Shown in pieces: positions 1 through 8,128 of a stretch of DNA of 64,000 nucleotides (positions within the stretch are counted from its first letter, which is position 1; the number at the start of each line of letters is the position of its first letter). The notes under the pieces are model-generated. The model was not told the DNA's origin and did not search any database. It was given only the letters and a program-made list of their open reading frames with translations. This DNA comes from Methylococcales bacterium (lineage in GTDB: Bacteria; Pseudomonadota; Gammaproteobacteria; Methylococcales; Methylomonadaceae): contig JAUZSN010000002.1 in assembly GCA_030949405.1 (NCBI GenBank), positions 1,656,553 to 1,720,552 on the forward strand, given 5' to 3'. Both the position numbers and the translations under genes were made by a program.

Positions 1-2398
1 TAACCGCATTACTCATTAAATTAGTCAGTATTTGACTAATTCTTAAACTATCCCCATAAAAATTCTTACCCATATTTACATCATAACTAACCACTAACTC
101 AAGGTTTTTTTCATGGGCTTTAAATTCGATTAAATCAATAACCCCATCAATAGTTTTAAATAAATCAAACTCTATTTTTTCGATGGTTAATTTACCCGCT
201 TCAATTTTAGAGAAATCCAAAATATCATTAATAATACCTAATAAAGATTTAGCTGAATCATCTATTTTTTGAAGATAATTTTTTTGTTTATCATCTAATG
301 AAGTCAACAAAGCCAAATGACTCATGCCAATAATACCATTCATGGGGGTTCTAATCTCATGGCTCATATTCGCTAAAAATTCCGATTTAGTACGGGTTGC
401 CTCATTCGCCTTTTGTTCAGCAATACTACGGATTGTAATTTCATGCTCTAATTTTTTATTTTGTTTTTCCAGATCATTTTCCACCTCATTAGTTCTTTCT
501 TTTAACAATAATATCCACCAAATAATCACTGTCATTAAAATACCCAAAATAGAGAGTAATAAGATAAAAGATCTTGCTAATACAGCGATAATCTCTTCAG
601 ACATATTTTCAGTCTGAATTGAAAACACTAACCATGAAATAACCCCAATAATAAAAAACAGCAGTGATAAAATAGCTATAAACTTAAAAATTTTTAAAAT
701 TATCGCAGGTGAACATTTCCCCCCTGTACAACGTTGAAGAAAAGCCGCTAAATTTTGCTGATAGGTACGTACAATTTCTTCTTTACAGCTATCATGACAA
801 TGGGCATCTAATGAACAACATAAGGAACAAATATTAGCGTTATGATGAGGACAATAAGCCATATCTTCTATTTCATAATCTGAACGACAAGTTCCACAAT
901 GCTTATGAGTTTCATGACTTCCTTGAAAATCATTCTTACGCGCAATATAATATTTCCCCTCCGTAATCCATGCAATTAAAGGAGATAATATAAAGGCTAA
1001 AATCAACGCAATAACAGCTGAATAACTTTGTGGCCAATCACCCAAAACTCCCATAAAGGCTAAAATAGAAACAACTGAAGCAATTCCCATACTCCCCATC
1101 CCTACAGGATTAATATTAAACAAGTAAGCGCGTTTAAATTCTACAATCTTGGGGCTTAAACCGAATGGTTTATTAATCACTAAATCCGCCACAATAGCGG
1201 CAATCCATGCGATGGCAACATTAGAATAAAGTCCTAATACTTTTTCTAACGCCTTAAAAATTCCTAATTCCATTAATAATAGCGCAACACCAATATTAAA
1301 AACCATCCAGACCACTCGTCCTTGGTGAGAATAGGTTAATCGCGCAAAAAAGTTAGACCAAGCAATTGAACCCGTATAAGCATTAGTCACATTAATTTTT
1401 ATTTGCGAAATAATAACGAAGATAGTGACCGCTATGAGGGCAAATTCTGTATTATCAAATACATATTGGTAAGCGGTATAATACATTTGGACAGGACTTT
1501 TAGCCTCATAAGCTGATAAACTCAGGATAAAAACAAGGATAGCTAAGAAAACCCCCACCATTTGTCTTATAAAGCCTAAAATAATCCATCCTGGTCCCGC
1601 TATGAAGACTGAAAACCACCATTTAAACCGATTATTTTTCTGTAACGGCGGCATAAAACGTAAATAATCAACTTGCTCGCCAATTTGAGCAATTAAAGCC
1701 AGAGATATACTGATTGCAAAGCCCAAGTAATAAAAACTAAATTCATGGGTTTTAGATTTAACTCCTGAGAAAAAGGTAAAGGCTTCCAACGCATGACCTT
1801 CTTTCATTATTACTGCAACAATAGGTACTACCATCATTACAATCCATATTGGTTGTGTCCATAACTGTAATTGATTAATAAAGGTAATGCCATAAAAAAC
1901 CAGCGGAATAATGACTATGGAACAGACAAGATAACCCCAAACCAAGGGTAAACCAAAATAGAGTTCTAACACCTCAGCCATAATAGCGGCTTCAAGTGCA
2001 AAAAATATAAAACTAAAACTTGCATAAATAAGCGAGGTTATGGTTGAACCGAAATAGCCAAAACCCGCACTTCTAGTTATTAAATCAAGAGAAAGATTAT
2101 AACGTGCTGCATAATAGCTAATCGGAATAGCCGTCAGAAAAATAATGATCGAAGAAATTAAAATTGCCCAAAAAGCGGTACTAAATCCATAACTCAGTGC
2201 AATGGATGCCCCAATAGCTTCTAACACTAAAAATGAAATACTGCCTATTGCTGTGTTAGCAATTAAAAGTTCAGGCCATTGACGAAATGATTTTGGGGTG
2301 TAACGTAGCGAGTAATCTTCTAAGGTTTCATCAGCAACCCATTGGTTATATTCTCGACGAATATTTTGAGTATCTGATTGTTTATTAGTTGTTGTCAT
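1..2398 (-). CDS. NCS1 permease-like / sensor histidine kinase fusion (3' end off the window)
   Basis: An uninterrupted frame runs from the ATG at 2398 to the left edge with no stop, so the C-terminus is missing. Residues about 30-480 are a multi-span membrane domain resembling NCS1 (cytosine/purine/allantoin) permeases, including [11 protein letters not shown] near residue 240. A Cys/His cluster follows (C501, C504, C516, H518, H519, C524, C527, C528, C534, C538) that could bind a metal. Next come two more membrane segments (about 558-582 and 595-618) and a coiled stretch. A HisKA box ([11 protein letters not shown]) has its phospho-acceptor His at residue 680, and the N-box of the ATPase domain (ILTNLMSNA) is next to the edge. 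By analogy with CbrA, where a transporter-like domain is fused to a kinase, I infer that it senses or transports a small substrate and signals through phosphotransfer. A receiver domain may follow outside the window. Confidence 0.88.
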   Translation of the reverse strand, partial: MTTTNKQSDTQNIRREYNQWVADETLEDYSLRYTPKSFRQWPELLIANTAIGSISFLVLEAIGASIALSYGFSTAFWAILISSIIIFLTAIPISYYAARYNLSLDLITRSAGFGYFGSTITSLIYASFSFIFFALEAAIMAEVLELYFGLPLVWGYLVCSIVIIPLVFYGITFINQLQLWTQPIWIVMMVVPIVAVIMKEGHALEAFTFFSGVKSKTHEFSFYYLGFAISISLALIAQIGEQVDYLRFMPPLQKNNRFKWWFSVFIAGPGWIILGFIRQMVGVFLAILVFILSLSAYEAKSPVQMYYTAYQYVFDNTEFALIAVTIFVIISQIKINVTNAYTGSIAWSNFFARLTYSHQGRVVWMVFNIGVALLLMELGIFKALEKVLGLYSNVAIAWIAAIVADLVINKPFGLSPKIVEFKRAYLFNINPVGMGSMGIASVVSILAFMGVLGDWPQSYSAVIALILAFILSPLIAWITEGKYYIARKNDFQGSHETHKHCGTCRSDYEIEDMAYCPHHNANICSLCCSLDAHCHDSCKEEIVRTYQQNLAAFLQRCTGGKCSPAIILKIFKFIAILSLLFFIIGVISWLVFSIQTENMSEEIIAVLARSFILLLSILGILMTVIIWWILLLKERTNEVENDLEKQNKKLEHEITIRSIAEQKANEATRTKSEFLANMSHEIRTPMNGIIGMSHLALLTSLDDKQKNYLQKIDDSAKSLLGIINDILDFSKIEAGKLTIEKIEFDLFKTIDGVIDLIEFKAHEKNLELVVSYDVNMGKNFYGDSLRISQILTNLMSNAV

Positions 2399-2535
2399 TA
2401 TTCACTCGCATATTTCTTTATAATCATAAGCTTACTTAATAAATATAACAAGTAAGTACAATTTATTTTTAATGATTTAGAAGGGGTAACCTATATATAA
2501 TAGATCATTACACCTCATCTTACGTTAATAATTTT

Positions 2536-3661
2536 AATAGACTTGTTCTTTAAGAAGAAGTTAATATATCATGTTAAAATTCCATAGGATAGCCGCTAAA
2601 AAAAGAAAATAAATCTTTTACACCTTCTTTTTTTATTTCTAAACTTGTCAACTAGACATCTATATCTTTTCATTCCACCGATTACATGCTCAACAATGAC
2701 TCTTTCACGACTCATCTCTTTGTTTTCTTTTTTTTGTTTTTCAGTTAATGTTGGGTTTGGATTATGCTTAGATTTATTTGGTTTTTTATGAGGAATATTT
2801 ACCGAATTAGTTTTATATTCATTATTAAACCCCAAATAACCTAAATCAATAAATATATTAAAATTACTAAACCAATTTAATTCTGGATTAAATTCTTTTT
2901 AAACATTCCATAATCATGATTTTTACCCGGAAAACTAACCCCAATATATAAAATTAAATGACCTAAAGAAGCTATAGTGGTATTTTTAATTGTATGCTGT
3001 TTTTTTTACCACTGTAAAATTCATTTTGTTCTTCATAGTCACTAGGGCGTTGTACAGCACGCTCTGTAGCATCTATTATCAATGTTTGAACTCCGCCAAA
3101 AGCCTGCTGCATTTCTTCAGGGGTTGAAAAACTTGTTGCAGGTAAAACATTAAATATATCTAACGTCTTTATTAAAATTGGAAATAATTTGTATACATGA
3201 GTATGAGCGCATGATTTATTCATATTAAAAGAAAACCCTAAGTGATCGAAAGTAGAATAACACTTCATATAATTTAATATAAATAATAATTTGTCTGCGG
3301 GTGTTTTTAATGTGCTATCTAAACCACTACCGTATTTTCTTTCTTTATTTTCATGTTTTTCTTTTTGATCTTCAATAAGGGTCTTTTCAAATAGAGATAA
3401 TAGTAAAATAAAATGTTCTGTTTTTAATCCTGTTAAAGCTCTTAACTGTCTATCATCATAAATTCTTGGTAAAATTTCTTTTATTTTCATGTTATACTTT
3501 GATTTTTATTTTTTATAGAAATTTATTATAAAGCTTATTTATTATTTTTAATAATTTAATTTAAAGTTTATTTATTAGGCTGTATCAACTGATTGTGAAT
3601 GTTATCAAGTATATATAAGCAATTGATTTTAATATATTTTATTTAGAAGAACAAGTCTATT
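2536..3661. mobile_element. IS5-family-like insertion sequence, degenerate
   Basis: A 15-bp perfect inverted repeat (AATAGACTTGTTCTT at 2536-2550, its reverse complement at 3647-3661) bounds 1126 bp. The interval holds one transposase reading frame on the minus strand broken by several frameshifts. Size, single gene and the DDE_Tnp_4-like protein fit the IS5 family. I could not define a target duplication with confidence. Confidence 0.75.
2561..3490 (-). pseudogene. IS5-family transposase, frameshifted
   Basis: The N-terminal piece (3490 down to about 2972) has a helix-turn-helix region followed by the first catalytic Asp in LIIDATERAVQRP. In other frames the sequence continues through QHTIKNTTIASLGHLILY, a second Asp in FIDLGYLGF and the catalytic Glu in VEHVIGGMKRYR, and ends at a TAA at 2563-2561. 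Three single-base shifts are needed to join the pieces, at poly-A tracts near 3000, 2898 and 2630. The protein is of the DDE_Tnp_4 / HARBI-like type. It is inactive if the sequence is right, but all the shifts lie in homopolymers. Confidence 0.8.
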
Positions 3662-3688
3662 ATTAATATTATTTATATTGTGCAACTA

Positions 3689-5392
3689 GGCTACCAATTT
3701 AAGACGGGACATCCAGCAATTTCAAAGGGTTAGAAAACACACGCTTTCGACTATTTCTAGGAAGCGGTAACTCGCCCATTTCATTCAGTAGCCATGAAAA
3801 CAAGTCTGGAAACTCGGTATCAAATAAACGCATGGCGGCGGTTGTGCCATCCTCACGTTTGATTCCGTAGTTATGAATGACCGTCAACGCGTTTAATCGC
3901 TTTTTATTCAAACCTCGCCCATTGCGATACATTTGCGATAAACAGCCATTTCGCCCTTCCACCGCAGATGAACTGCGTTGAAACTGCCTTGCCATATGCT
4001 CCGCCAATGTTAGCCATCGCTGCATTTCACTGATTGATAACTTTGCACTAAATGGGTCTGATTTGAGCTTATCAGACGCGGTTTCCCAAGCTTTTCGATA
4101 GTTTTCCTTTGACCTGCGGCTTTTAGTTTGTTCCATTTTCTGATGCCAATAAACAACGGGTAATAATGTTGTGGTCAACCAATATTCGGTATCCGCATCA
4201 AGCCCCAAATTTTGCAAGGTTTCGCGTACCCAAAGCCACCAAAAACTGATGGATACCGCTAACGGTTTTATTTGATTACGAAACTTTTTCATCACGCCTT
4301 TATGATCGTTAATCCCTTGTTTTTCCGCTATTTTTTCAAAGGCTCGCGCTCTTAACTCTAGCAACTTCTCAACCTGTTCCGCATCGTTTCTACGACTATC
4401 ATTGAGTGAAAAAGGATGAACTTCATCCGCAATCCCTTGTAAGTTTTCGTGATAATCTGTTTGTATTTTTTTGGCTTCTTCAAGCTCTTTTTCAGCCGTT
4501 ATCCGTGTTGTTTTAAGTCCAATAATTTTCTGCATCGTTGCCGTTTTAGAAACAGTAGACTCTGCGGTTTGCGCTGCTTGCCGCTGTTTTTCAGCCCTTG
4601 CTGCACGCCTGCCGATTTTCGCGCCTAACCAGCGACTCATATCTTGTTGAGCATGAAAAATATCTGCCCCCGATTCGCACTTAAACCCCGTCACTGCCAT
4701 TTTTATCAACGCCTTAGCGCGATCACTAATCGCATGATTAACCTCAATGCCTAATGATTCTAATCGTGGCGAAACCTTTTTATACCAAGTATCGTAGCAC
4801 CTATCATCGCTAATATCTTCCAACAAAAGATAGCCAGAACGTAAGTCCATTAAAACTAAAATCATAAAGTTGCCGAAAAAAGTCTCATCCAGCCCAGCAA
4901 CAACTTTACGTGTTTGTTTTTTCACACTTTTTTCGCATTCTTGCTGAAACTGCGGCAATAAGACTTCCATTTTATTGATTTGAGTCCGCAGTGCGTCGGG
5001 TGATACGCCCACATGGGTGTCAATCCGTATCATTTTAAAAAACAGCGATAAAGTCTCTGCACCTACGCCTGCCTTTAATCCAAAGACATACAAGGCGGAA
5101 AACACCATTAATCTTTGCCAAGAACTACCTGCCTCGGTTTCCCATAATGATGATTCAGGATGTCGATTTCGCTTTGTTTGCGCTTGACGATGACGATGCA
5201 CACTGCTTTTTGAGCGACCAACAATTGAAGCTAAGTTACGAACAGTTTGCTTGCCTGTTGTTGTAATTTCAGCGATAATTGCGTGACTAGCTGCGCGTAT
5301 TTTCTGTGTTGTTCTGTTTTTTTAGTCATTAACCTATGATACAAGAATATCGCAGTTAGTTCTTTATTTTGTCCCGTCTTAAGTTGGTAGCC
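3689..5392. mobile_element. Complete IS element with DUF6399-type transposase and 8-bp target duplication
   Basis: The ends are 22-bp inverted repeats at 3689-3710 (starts GGCTACCAATTTAAGACGGG) and 5371-5392, with one mismatch. The 8 bases just outside each end are identical (TGCAACTA at 3681-3688 and 5393-5400), the signature of a target-site duplication and a fairly recent insertion. The 1704-bp element carries one minus-strand transposase gene. The same terminal repeats occur on the short elements at 13965-14036, 25236-25319 and 33011-33121. Confidence 0.9.
3699..5201 (-). CDS. Transposase, DUF6399-like family
   Basis: About 500 residues read from a GTG at 5201. The coding frame visibly continues upstream without a stop to about 5322, adding an HTH-like segment (TVRNLASIVGRSKSSVHRHR), so the true protein is probably about 540 residues. 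A good ATG lies at 5329, but its frame (MTKKTEQHRKYA) must shift by one base near 5300 to join. Landmarks are HPESSLWETEAGSSW, VGVSPDALR, VAGLDETFFG (a likely catalytic acidic site), a Lys/Glu-rich central coiled region and RSSSAVEGRNGCLSQ near the C-terminus. I recognise this as the transposase family annotated DUF6399. It fills the IS bounded by 3689-5392. Whether the N-terminal shift is programmed, a mutation or a sequence error is open. Confidence 0.8.
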   Translation of the reverse strand: MHRHRQAQTKRNRHPESSLWETEAGSSWQRLMVFSALYVFGLKAGVGAETLSLFFKMIRIDTHVGVSPDALRTQINKMEVLLPQFQQECEKSVKKQTRKVVAGLDETFFGNFMILVLMDLRSGYLLLEDISDDRCYDTWYKKVSPRLESLGIEVNHAISDRAKALIKMAVTGFKCESGADIFHAQQDMSRWLGAKIGRRAARAEKQRQAAQTAESTVSKTATMQKIIGLKTTRITAEKELEEAKKIQTDYHENLQGIADEVHPFSLNDSRRNDAEQVEKLLELRARAFEKIAEKQGINDHKGVMKKFRNQIKPLAVSISFWWLWVRETLQNLGLDADTEYWLTTTLLPVVYWHQKMEQTKSRRSKENYRKAWETASDKLKSDPFSAKLSISEMQRWLTLAEHMARQFQRSSSAVEGRNGCLSQMYRNGRGLNKKRLNALTVIHNYGIKREDGTTAAMRLFDTEFPDLFSWLLNEMGELPLPRNSRKRVFSNPLKLLDVPS

Positions 5393-5466
5393 TGCAACTA
5401 ACTTAAAATAGGATAATAGTGCATAATTATTACAAGTAACTATAGAAAAGCAATCTGTCCTATTCA

Positions 5467-5602
5467 CAATAGTTCGGACAGTTCTTGTAACCCATTGATT
5501 TAAAAAGAATTTACCAATACATCTCGCAAATACAAAATTCTTTAAAATCAATGCCTTATAGAATTAAGACAGCTATCTTTTTTAAAACTGTCCGAAGTAT
5601 TG
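5467..5602. mobile_element. 136-bp MITE-like element with 7-bp target duplication
   Basis: The ends are inverted repeats: CAATAGTTCGGACAGTT at 5467-5483, and the reverse complement of CAATACTTCGGACAGTTTT ending at 5602. Both ends are flanked by CTATTCA (5460-5466 and 5603-5609), a perfect 7-bp duplication. It has no coding capacity. The ends match those of the IS4-like element at 38016-38858, its likely autonomous relative. Confidence 0.8.
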
Positions 5603-5609
5603 CTATTCA

Positions 5610-5835
5610 TGGACTAACATTAAGTCTTATATTATACGACCTTGAGATGTGAATCATAGTGTTTCTACCCATTTTTATTCCGTCTTAAGTTGATTGCAAT
5701 GAATGCTGTCTTCTTTAAAGACCCCAATCATTACTATTTACTCCTCTTCATATTTTTAATGTCGCTAGTTATATTCTAGCTTTTATATGAAGATCTTTAT
5801 TTTCACGCTATTAAAAATAACTTTTACTCTAAATT
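5610..5835. other. Intergenic, metF leader
   Basis: No gene was seen. A fragment resembling one IS end (CCGTCTTAAGTTG near 5681-5693) lies here, probably the scar of a decayed copy of the 22-bp-repeat family. A small hairpin (GCTAG...CTAGC near 5764-5780) precedes metF. No known riboswitch or MetJ box was recognised. Confidence 0.4.
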
Positions 5836-6696
5836 ATGTCATCATCTAAAAATACCGTGTCTCTGTTCAGTTTTGAATTTTTCCCCCCTAAAACAGATGA
5901 AGGAGCTAACAACCTAGAAAGAGTTCAGAAAAGACTTAATAAACTCAATCCTGATTTTTTCTCAGTGACGTTTGGTGCAGGCGGTTCAACGCGGGATAAA
6001 ACCTATGACACTGTGATTAAGATTCAACAAAGTGGCGTTTCAGCCGCACCTCATTTATCCTGTGTTGCCTCGACAAAAGAAAATATTGCTGAAATATTAA
6101 ATGATTATAAAAATAACAAGGTTTCAAAAATTGTTGCGTTACGTGGCGATTTACCTTCGGGAATGATGTCGGCAGGTCAATTCCGTTATGCGAATGAATT
6201 GGTCGAATTTATTCGTGCAGAAACAGGTGATTTCTTTCAAATTCATGTCGCAGCCTACCCTGAAATTCATCCTCAAGCCAAGAACTCTAAAGATGATTTT
6301 GAAAATTTTAAACGTAAAGTTGATGCAGGCGCGGATGCTGTTATTACTCAATATTTTTATAATGCGGACAGCTATTTTTATTTTTTGGATGAATGTGAAA
6401 AAAATAACATTGATATTCCGATTGTTCCAGGCATTATGCCGATTACAAATTATTCACAATTATTTCGATTCTCAGATATGTGTGGCGCCGATATTCCCCG
6501 CTGGATGCGTAAACGCTTAGAACAGTTTGGTGATGATAGTGACTCTATTTGTGCTTTTGGTGAAGATGTTGTTTCTAGATTATGTCAACGTTTACTGGAC
6601 AATGGCGCGCCAGGATTACATTTTTATACGATGAATAAGGCAAAACCCGTAGAAGCTATTTGGAATAATTTACGTCTTGGTGACAAGATCGCCTAA
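5836..6696 (+). CDS. metF: 5,10-methylenetetrahydrofolate reductase
   Basis: The cytoplasmic flavoenzyme reduces 5,10-methylene-THF to 5-methyl-THF, the methyl donor for methionine synthesis. The 286 residues cover the whole family length. N-terminal FSFEFFPPKT contains the conserved catalytic Glu. FSVTFGAGGSTRDKT, ALRGDLP and ITQYFYNAD mark the FAD/folate-binding TIM barrel, and PGIMPITN and GAPGLHFYTMNKA the C-terminal half. The gene stands alone between mobile DNA and a convergent DUF2062 gene. The ATG has no strong Shine-Dalgarno but fits the alignment of the family start. I see no lesion. Confidence 0.96.
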   Translation: MSSSKNTVSLFSFEFFPPKTDEGANNLERVQKRLNKLNPDFFSVTFGAGGSTRDKTYDTVIKIQQSGVSAAPHLSCVASTKENIAEILNDYKNNKVSKIVALRGDLPSGMMSAGQFRYANELVEFIRAETGDFFQIHVAAYPEIHPQAKNSKDDFENFKRKVDAGADAVITQYFYNADSYFYFLDECEKNNIDIPIVPGIMPITNYSQLFRFSDMCGADIPRWMRKRLEQFGDDSDSICAFGEDVVSRLCQRLLDNGAPGLHFYTMNKAKPVEAIWNNLRLGDKIA

Positions 6697-6714
6697 TTTT
6701 TTTAACGAAAAATT

Positions 6715-6739
6715 CAGAGATGCAGAACATGCGTCTCTG
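6715..6739. terminator. Hairpin between convergent metF and DUF2062 genes
   Basis: CAGAGATGC...GCGTCTCTG forms a 9-bp stem (one T-G pair) with a 7-base loop in a 63-bp gap between converging genes. The following bases are AT-rich rather than a clean T run, so it could act in either direction. Confidence 0.5.
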
Positions 6740-6759
6740 ATTTATATCCAAAAATTTAT

Positions 6760-7269
6760 TTATCTTTTTTGTCGTAACTTCCATTGTTTGGCAACTGAAT
6801 AACGCCAAATTCCTCGGATCCCCAAATAGCCAATAAGCGATGAAATAATGCCTAAAACAAAACAGCCTAAGAAAAAGGGTTGCCATATATCGCCTAACCC
6901 CGACAAAACACTTTCAACCGAAAATTCAAAGTCGCTACTGGGCGAGGGTTGAGCTAATAATTTTAATCCAATAAAATAAGCAAAATAAAACATAGGGGGC
7001 ATGGTTAAAGGATTTGTTAACCACACTAACGCCACTGAAATGGGTAGGTTCGCCCGAAAATAAAAGGCACCCACGGCTGCAATAGCCATTTGTCCTGGTG
7101 TCGGTATCCACGCACAAAACAAGCCAACTGCAAATGCCATTGAAATAGAGCGGCGATTTAAATGCCAAAGATTGGGATCGTGCAGTCGATCACCCAAAAA
7201 CTGAAGGTTTTTATGTTTTTTTAAGGTTTCAGGATTAGGTAAGTATTTTTTTATAAATTTTTTTGGCAT
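6760..7269 (-). CDS. DUF2062 domain membrane protein
   Basis: The protein has 169 residues. A basic N-terminus (MPKKFIKKYLPNP) is followed by the hallmark of the family: ISMAFAVGLFCAWIPTPGQM and LTNPLTMPPMFYFAYFIG, two hydrophobic hairpins with conserved Pro/Asn. A final membrane segment lies near residues 135-155 and the tail is basic. The protein is predicted to sit in the inner membrane. The molecular role of DUF2062 is not established and the neighbours (metF, a lipoprotein) give no clear functional link. Confidence 0.88.
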   Translation of the reverse strand: MPKKFIKKYLPNPETLKKHKNLQFLGDRLHDPNLWHLNRRSISMAFAVGLFCAWIPTPGQMAIAAVGAFYFRANLPISVALVWLTNPLTMPPMFYFAYFIGLKLLAQPSPSSDFEFSVESVLSGLGDIWQPFFLGCFVLGIISSLIGYLGIRGIWRYSVAKQWKLRQKR

Positions 7270-7659
7270 AACAAAACTTCATATTTAAGAATAGTGGATC
7301 CGACATTATTTAATGAGGTACTGTCGTTATAATATTACAAATTGAGACGAATGCACACATTTAGCGCATAAATGAAACGTTCTGTCCTTTTAAATTAAGG
7401 AATGAGAACAGGGCTGTGAACGTCAATTTTTCCCGAAAAAATAGAATGCCTCACGTTATCAAGAACGTAATATTTATGCAACACTGAGTTATCGCGAGTA
7501 ATTAAATGAAAGAGTCGTCAGAAAGACGGCTCTTTAACGTCACGAAAATTTTGTTTGAATTAAAATACCCAGACCTAATAGAAAATTAGTTGCCATTTTG
7601 ACGCGAGGGTCATTAAAATAGCTAAAACAATTTTCTTTTTTTTATTTTATGGAACAGGT
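7270..7659. other. 390-bp intergenic region with a strong hairpin
   Basis: No protein gene was found. At 7509-7535 an 11-bp stem with a 5-base loop (AAAGAGTCGTC / GACGGCTCTTT) is by far the strongest structure. It is not followed by a T run. It could be the 3' end of a small RNA read on the plus strand, or the leader of the lipoprotein gene. I do not recognise 6S, tmRNA, RNase P or SRP RNA here. Confidence 0.4.
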
Positions 7660-8073
7660 ATGAAAAATTATTATCGACAGTGGACGCTTGTTATTATAAT
7701 GACAAGTCTCGTCTTATCAGGTTGTTCATCACTGACGGATACGGTTGCAGCCAGTACTCAAACATTTACCAATGTGACCGATTCAACGTCTGGCTCATCA
7801 ACGAACATTTCTAAAGATTCATCGCCGTCGAGTTCAAACACACAAAAAGCAATCGAATTTGCTCGTATCAATTGGATGAACCTAAGTGCCAATATGTCGA
7901 AAGGCGAAGGCGAACATTTGGCCGCCATGGCAAGTTTATTAGCAGTTCAAGAAACCCAAAAAACGGCTTTTTATAAAATGACCCAACAAAAGTTTGTGCG
8001 TCTTTTTAAGGAAGGAAAAGCCTCCGCTCCACAATTAGTAGAACAATTACAACAAGAAGTTACCCAGCTTTAA
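7660..8073 (+). CDS. Small lipoprotein, DUF3015-like
   Basis: The protein has 137 residues. A signal peptide ends in a lipobox (LVLSGCSS), so Cys22 would be lipidated and the protein anchored in the envelope. A Ser/Thr-rich linker of about 40 residues follows. The C-terminal domain has FARINWMNLSANMSKGEGEH and LAAMASLLAV, which resembles DUF3015 proteins. Its function is unknown. It converges on comEC with a hairpin between the two genes. Confidence 0.7.
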   Translation: MKNYYRQWTLVIIMTSLVLSGCSSLTDTVAASTQTFTNVTDSTSGSSTNISKDSSPSSSNTQKAIEFARINWMNLSANMSKGEGEHLAAMASLLAVQETQKTAFYKMTQQKFVRLFKEGKASAPQLVEQLQQEVTQL

Positions 8074-8092
8074 TTTAAAATTTTTAAATCGG

Positions 8093-8119
8093 AAGGGCTA
8101 ACAGGAAGTTGGCCTTTTT
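8093..8119. terminator. Rho-independent terminator after the lipoprotein gene
   Basis: AAGGGCTAAC and GTTGGCCTT form an imperfect stem followed by TTTTT in the plus direction, 20 bp after the lipoprotein stop. comEC ends at 8129 on the opposite strand. Confidence 0.6.
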
Positions 8120-8128
8120 CAATTCGCG

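Noticed and set aside
324..617. Plus-strand open frame of 97 codons
   Set aside because: It lies entirely opposite the histidine-kinase region of the minus-strand gene at 1-2398, whose frame has clear HisKA motifs.
2536..3661. Target duplication of the IS5-like element
   Set aside because: Candidate A/T-rich 3-4 bp repeats at the ends are too short and ambiguous in this AT-rich context.
5231..5551. 106-codon minus-strand frame crossing the IS end
   Set aside because: Its first two thirds are MITE and flank sequence; only the last 32 codons (from ATG 5329) relate to the transposase N-terminus. It is not an independent gene.
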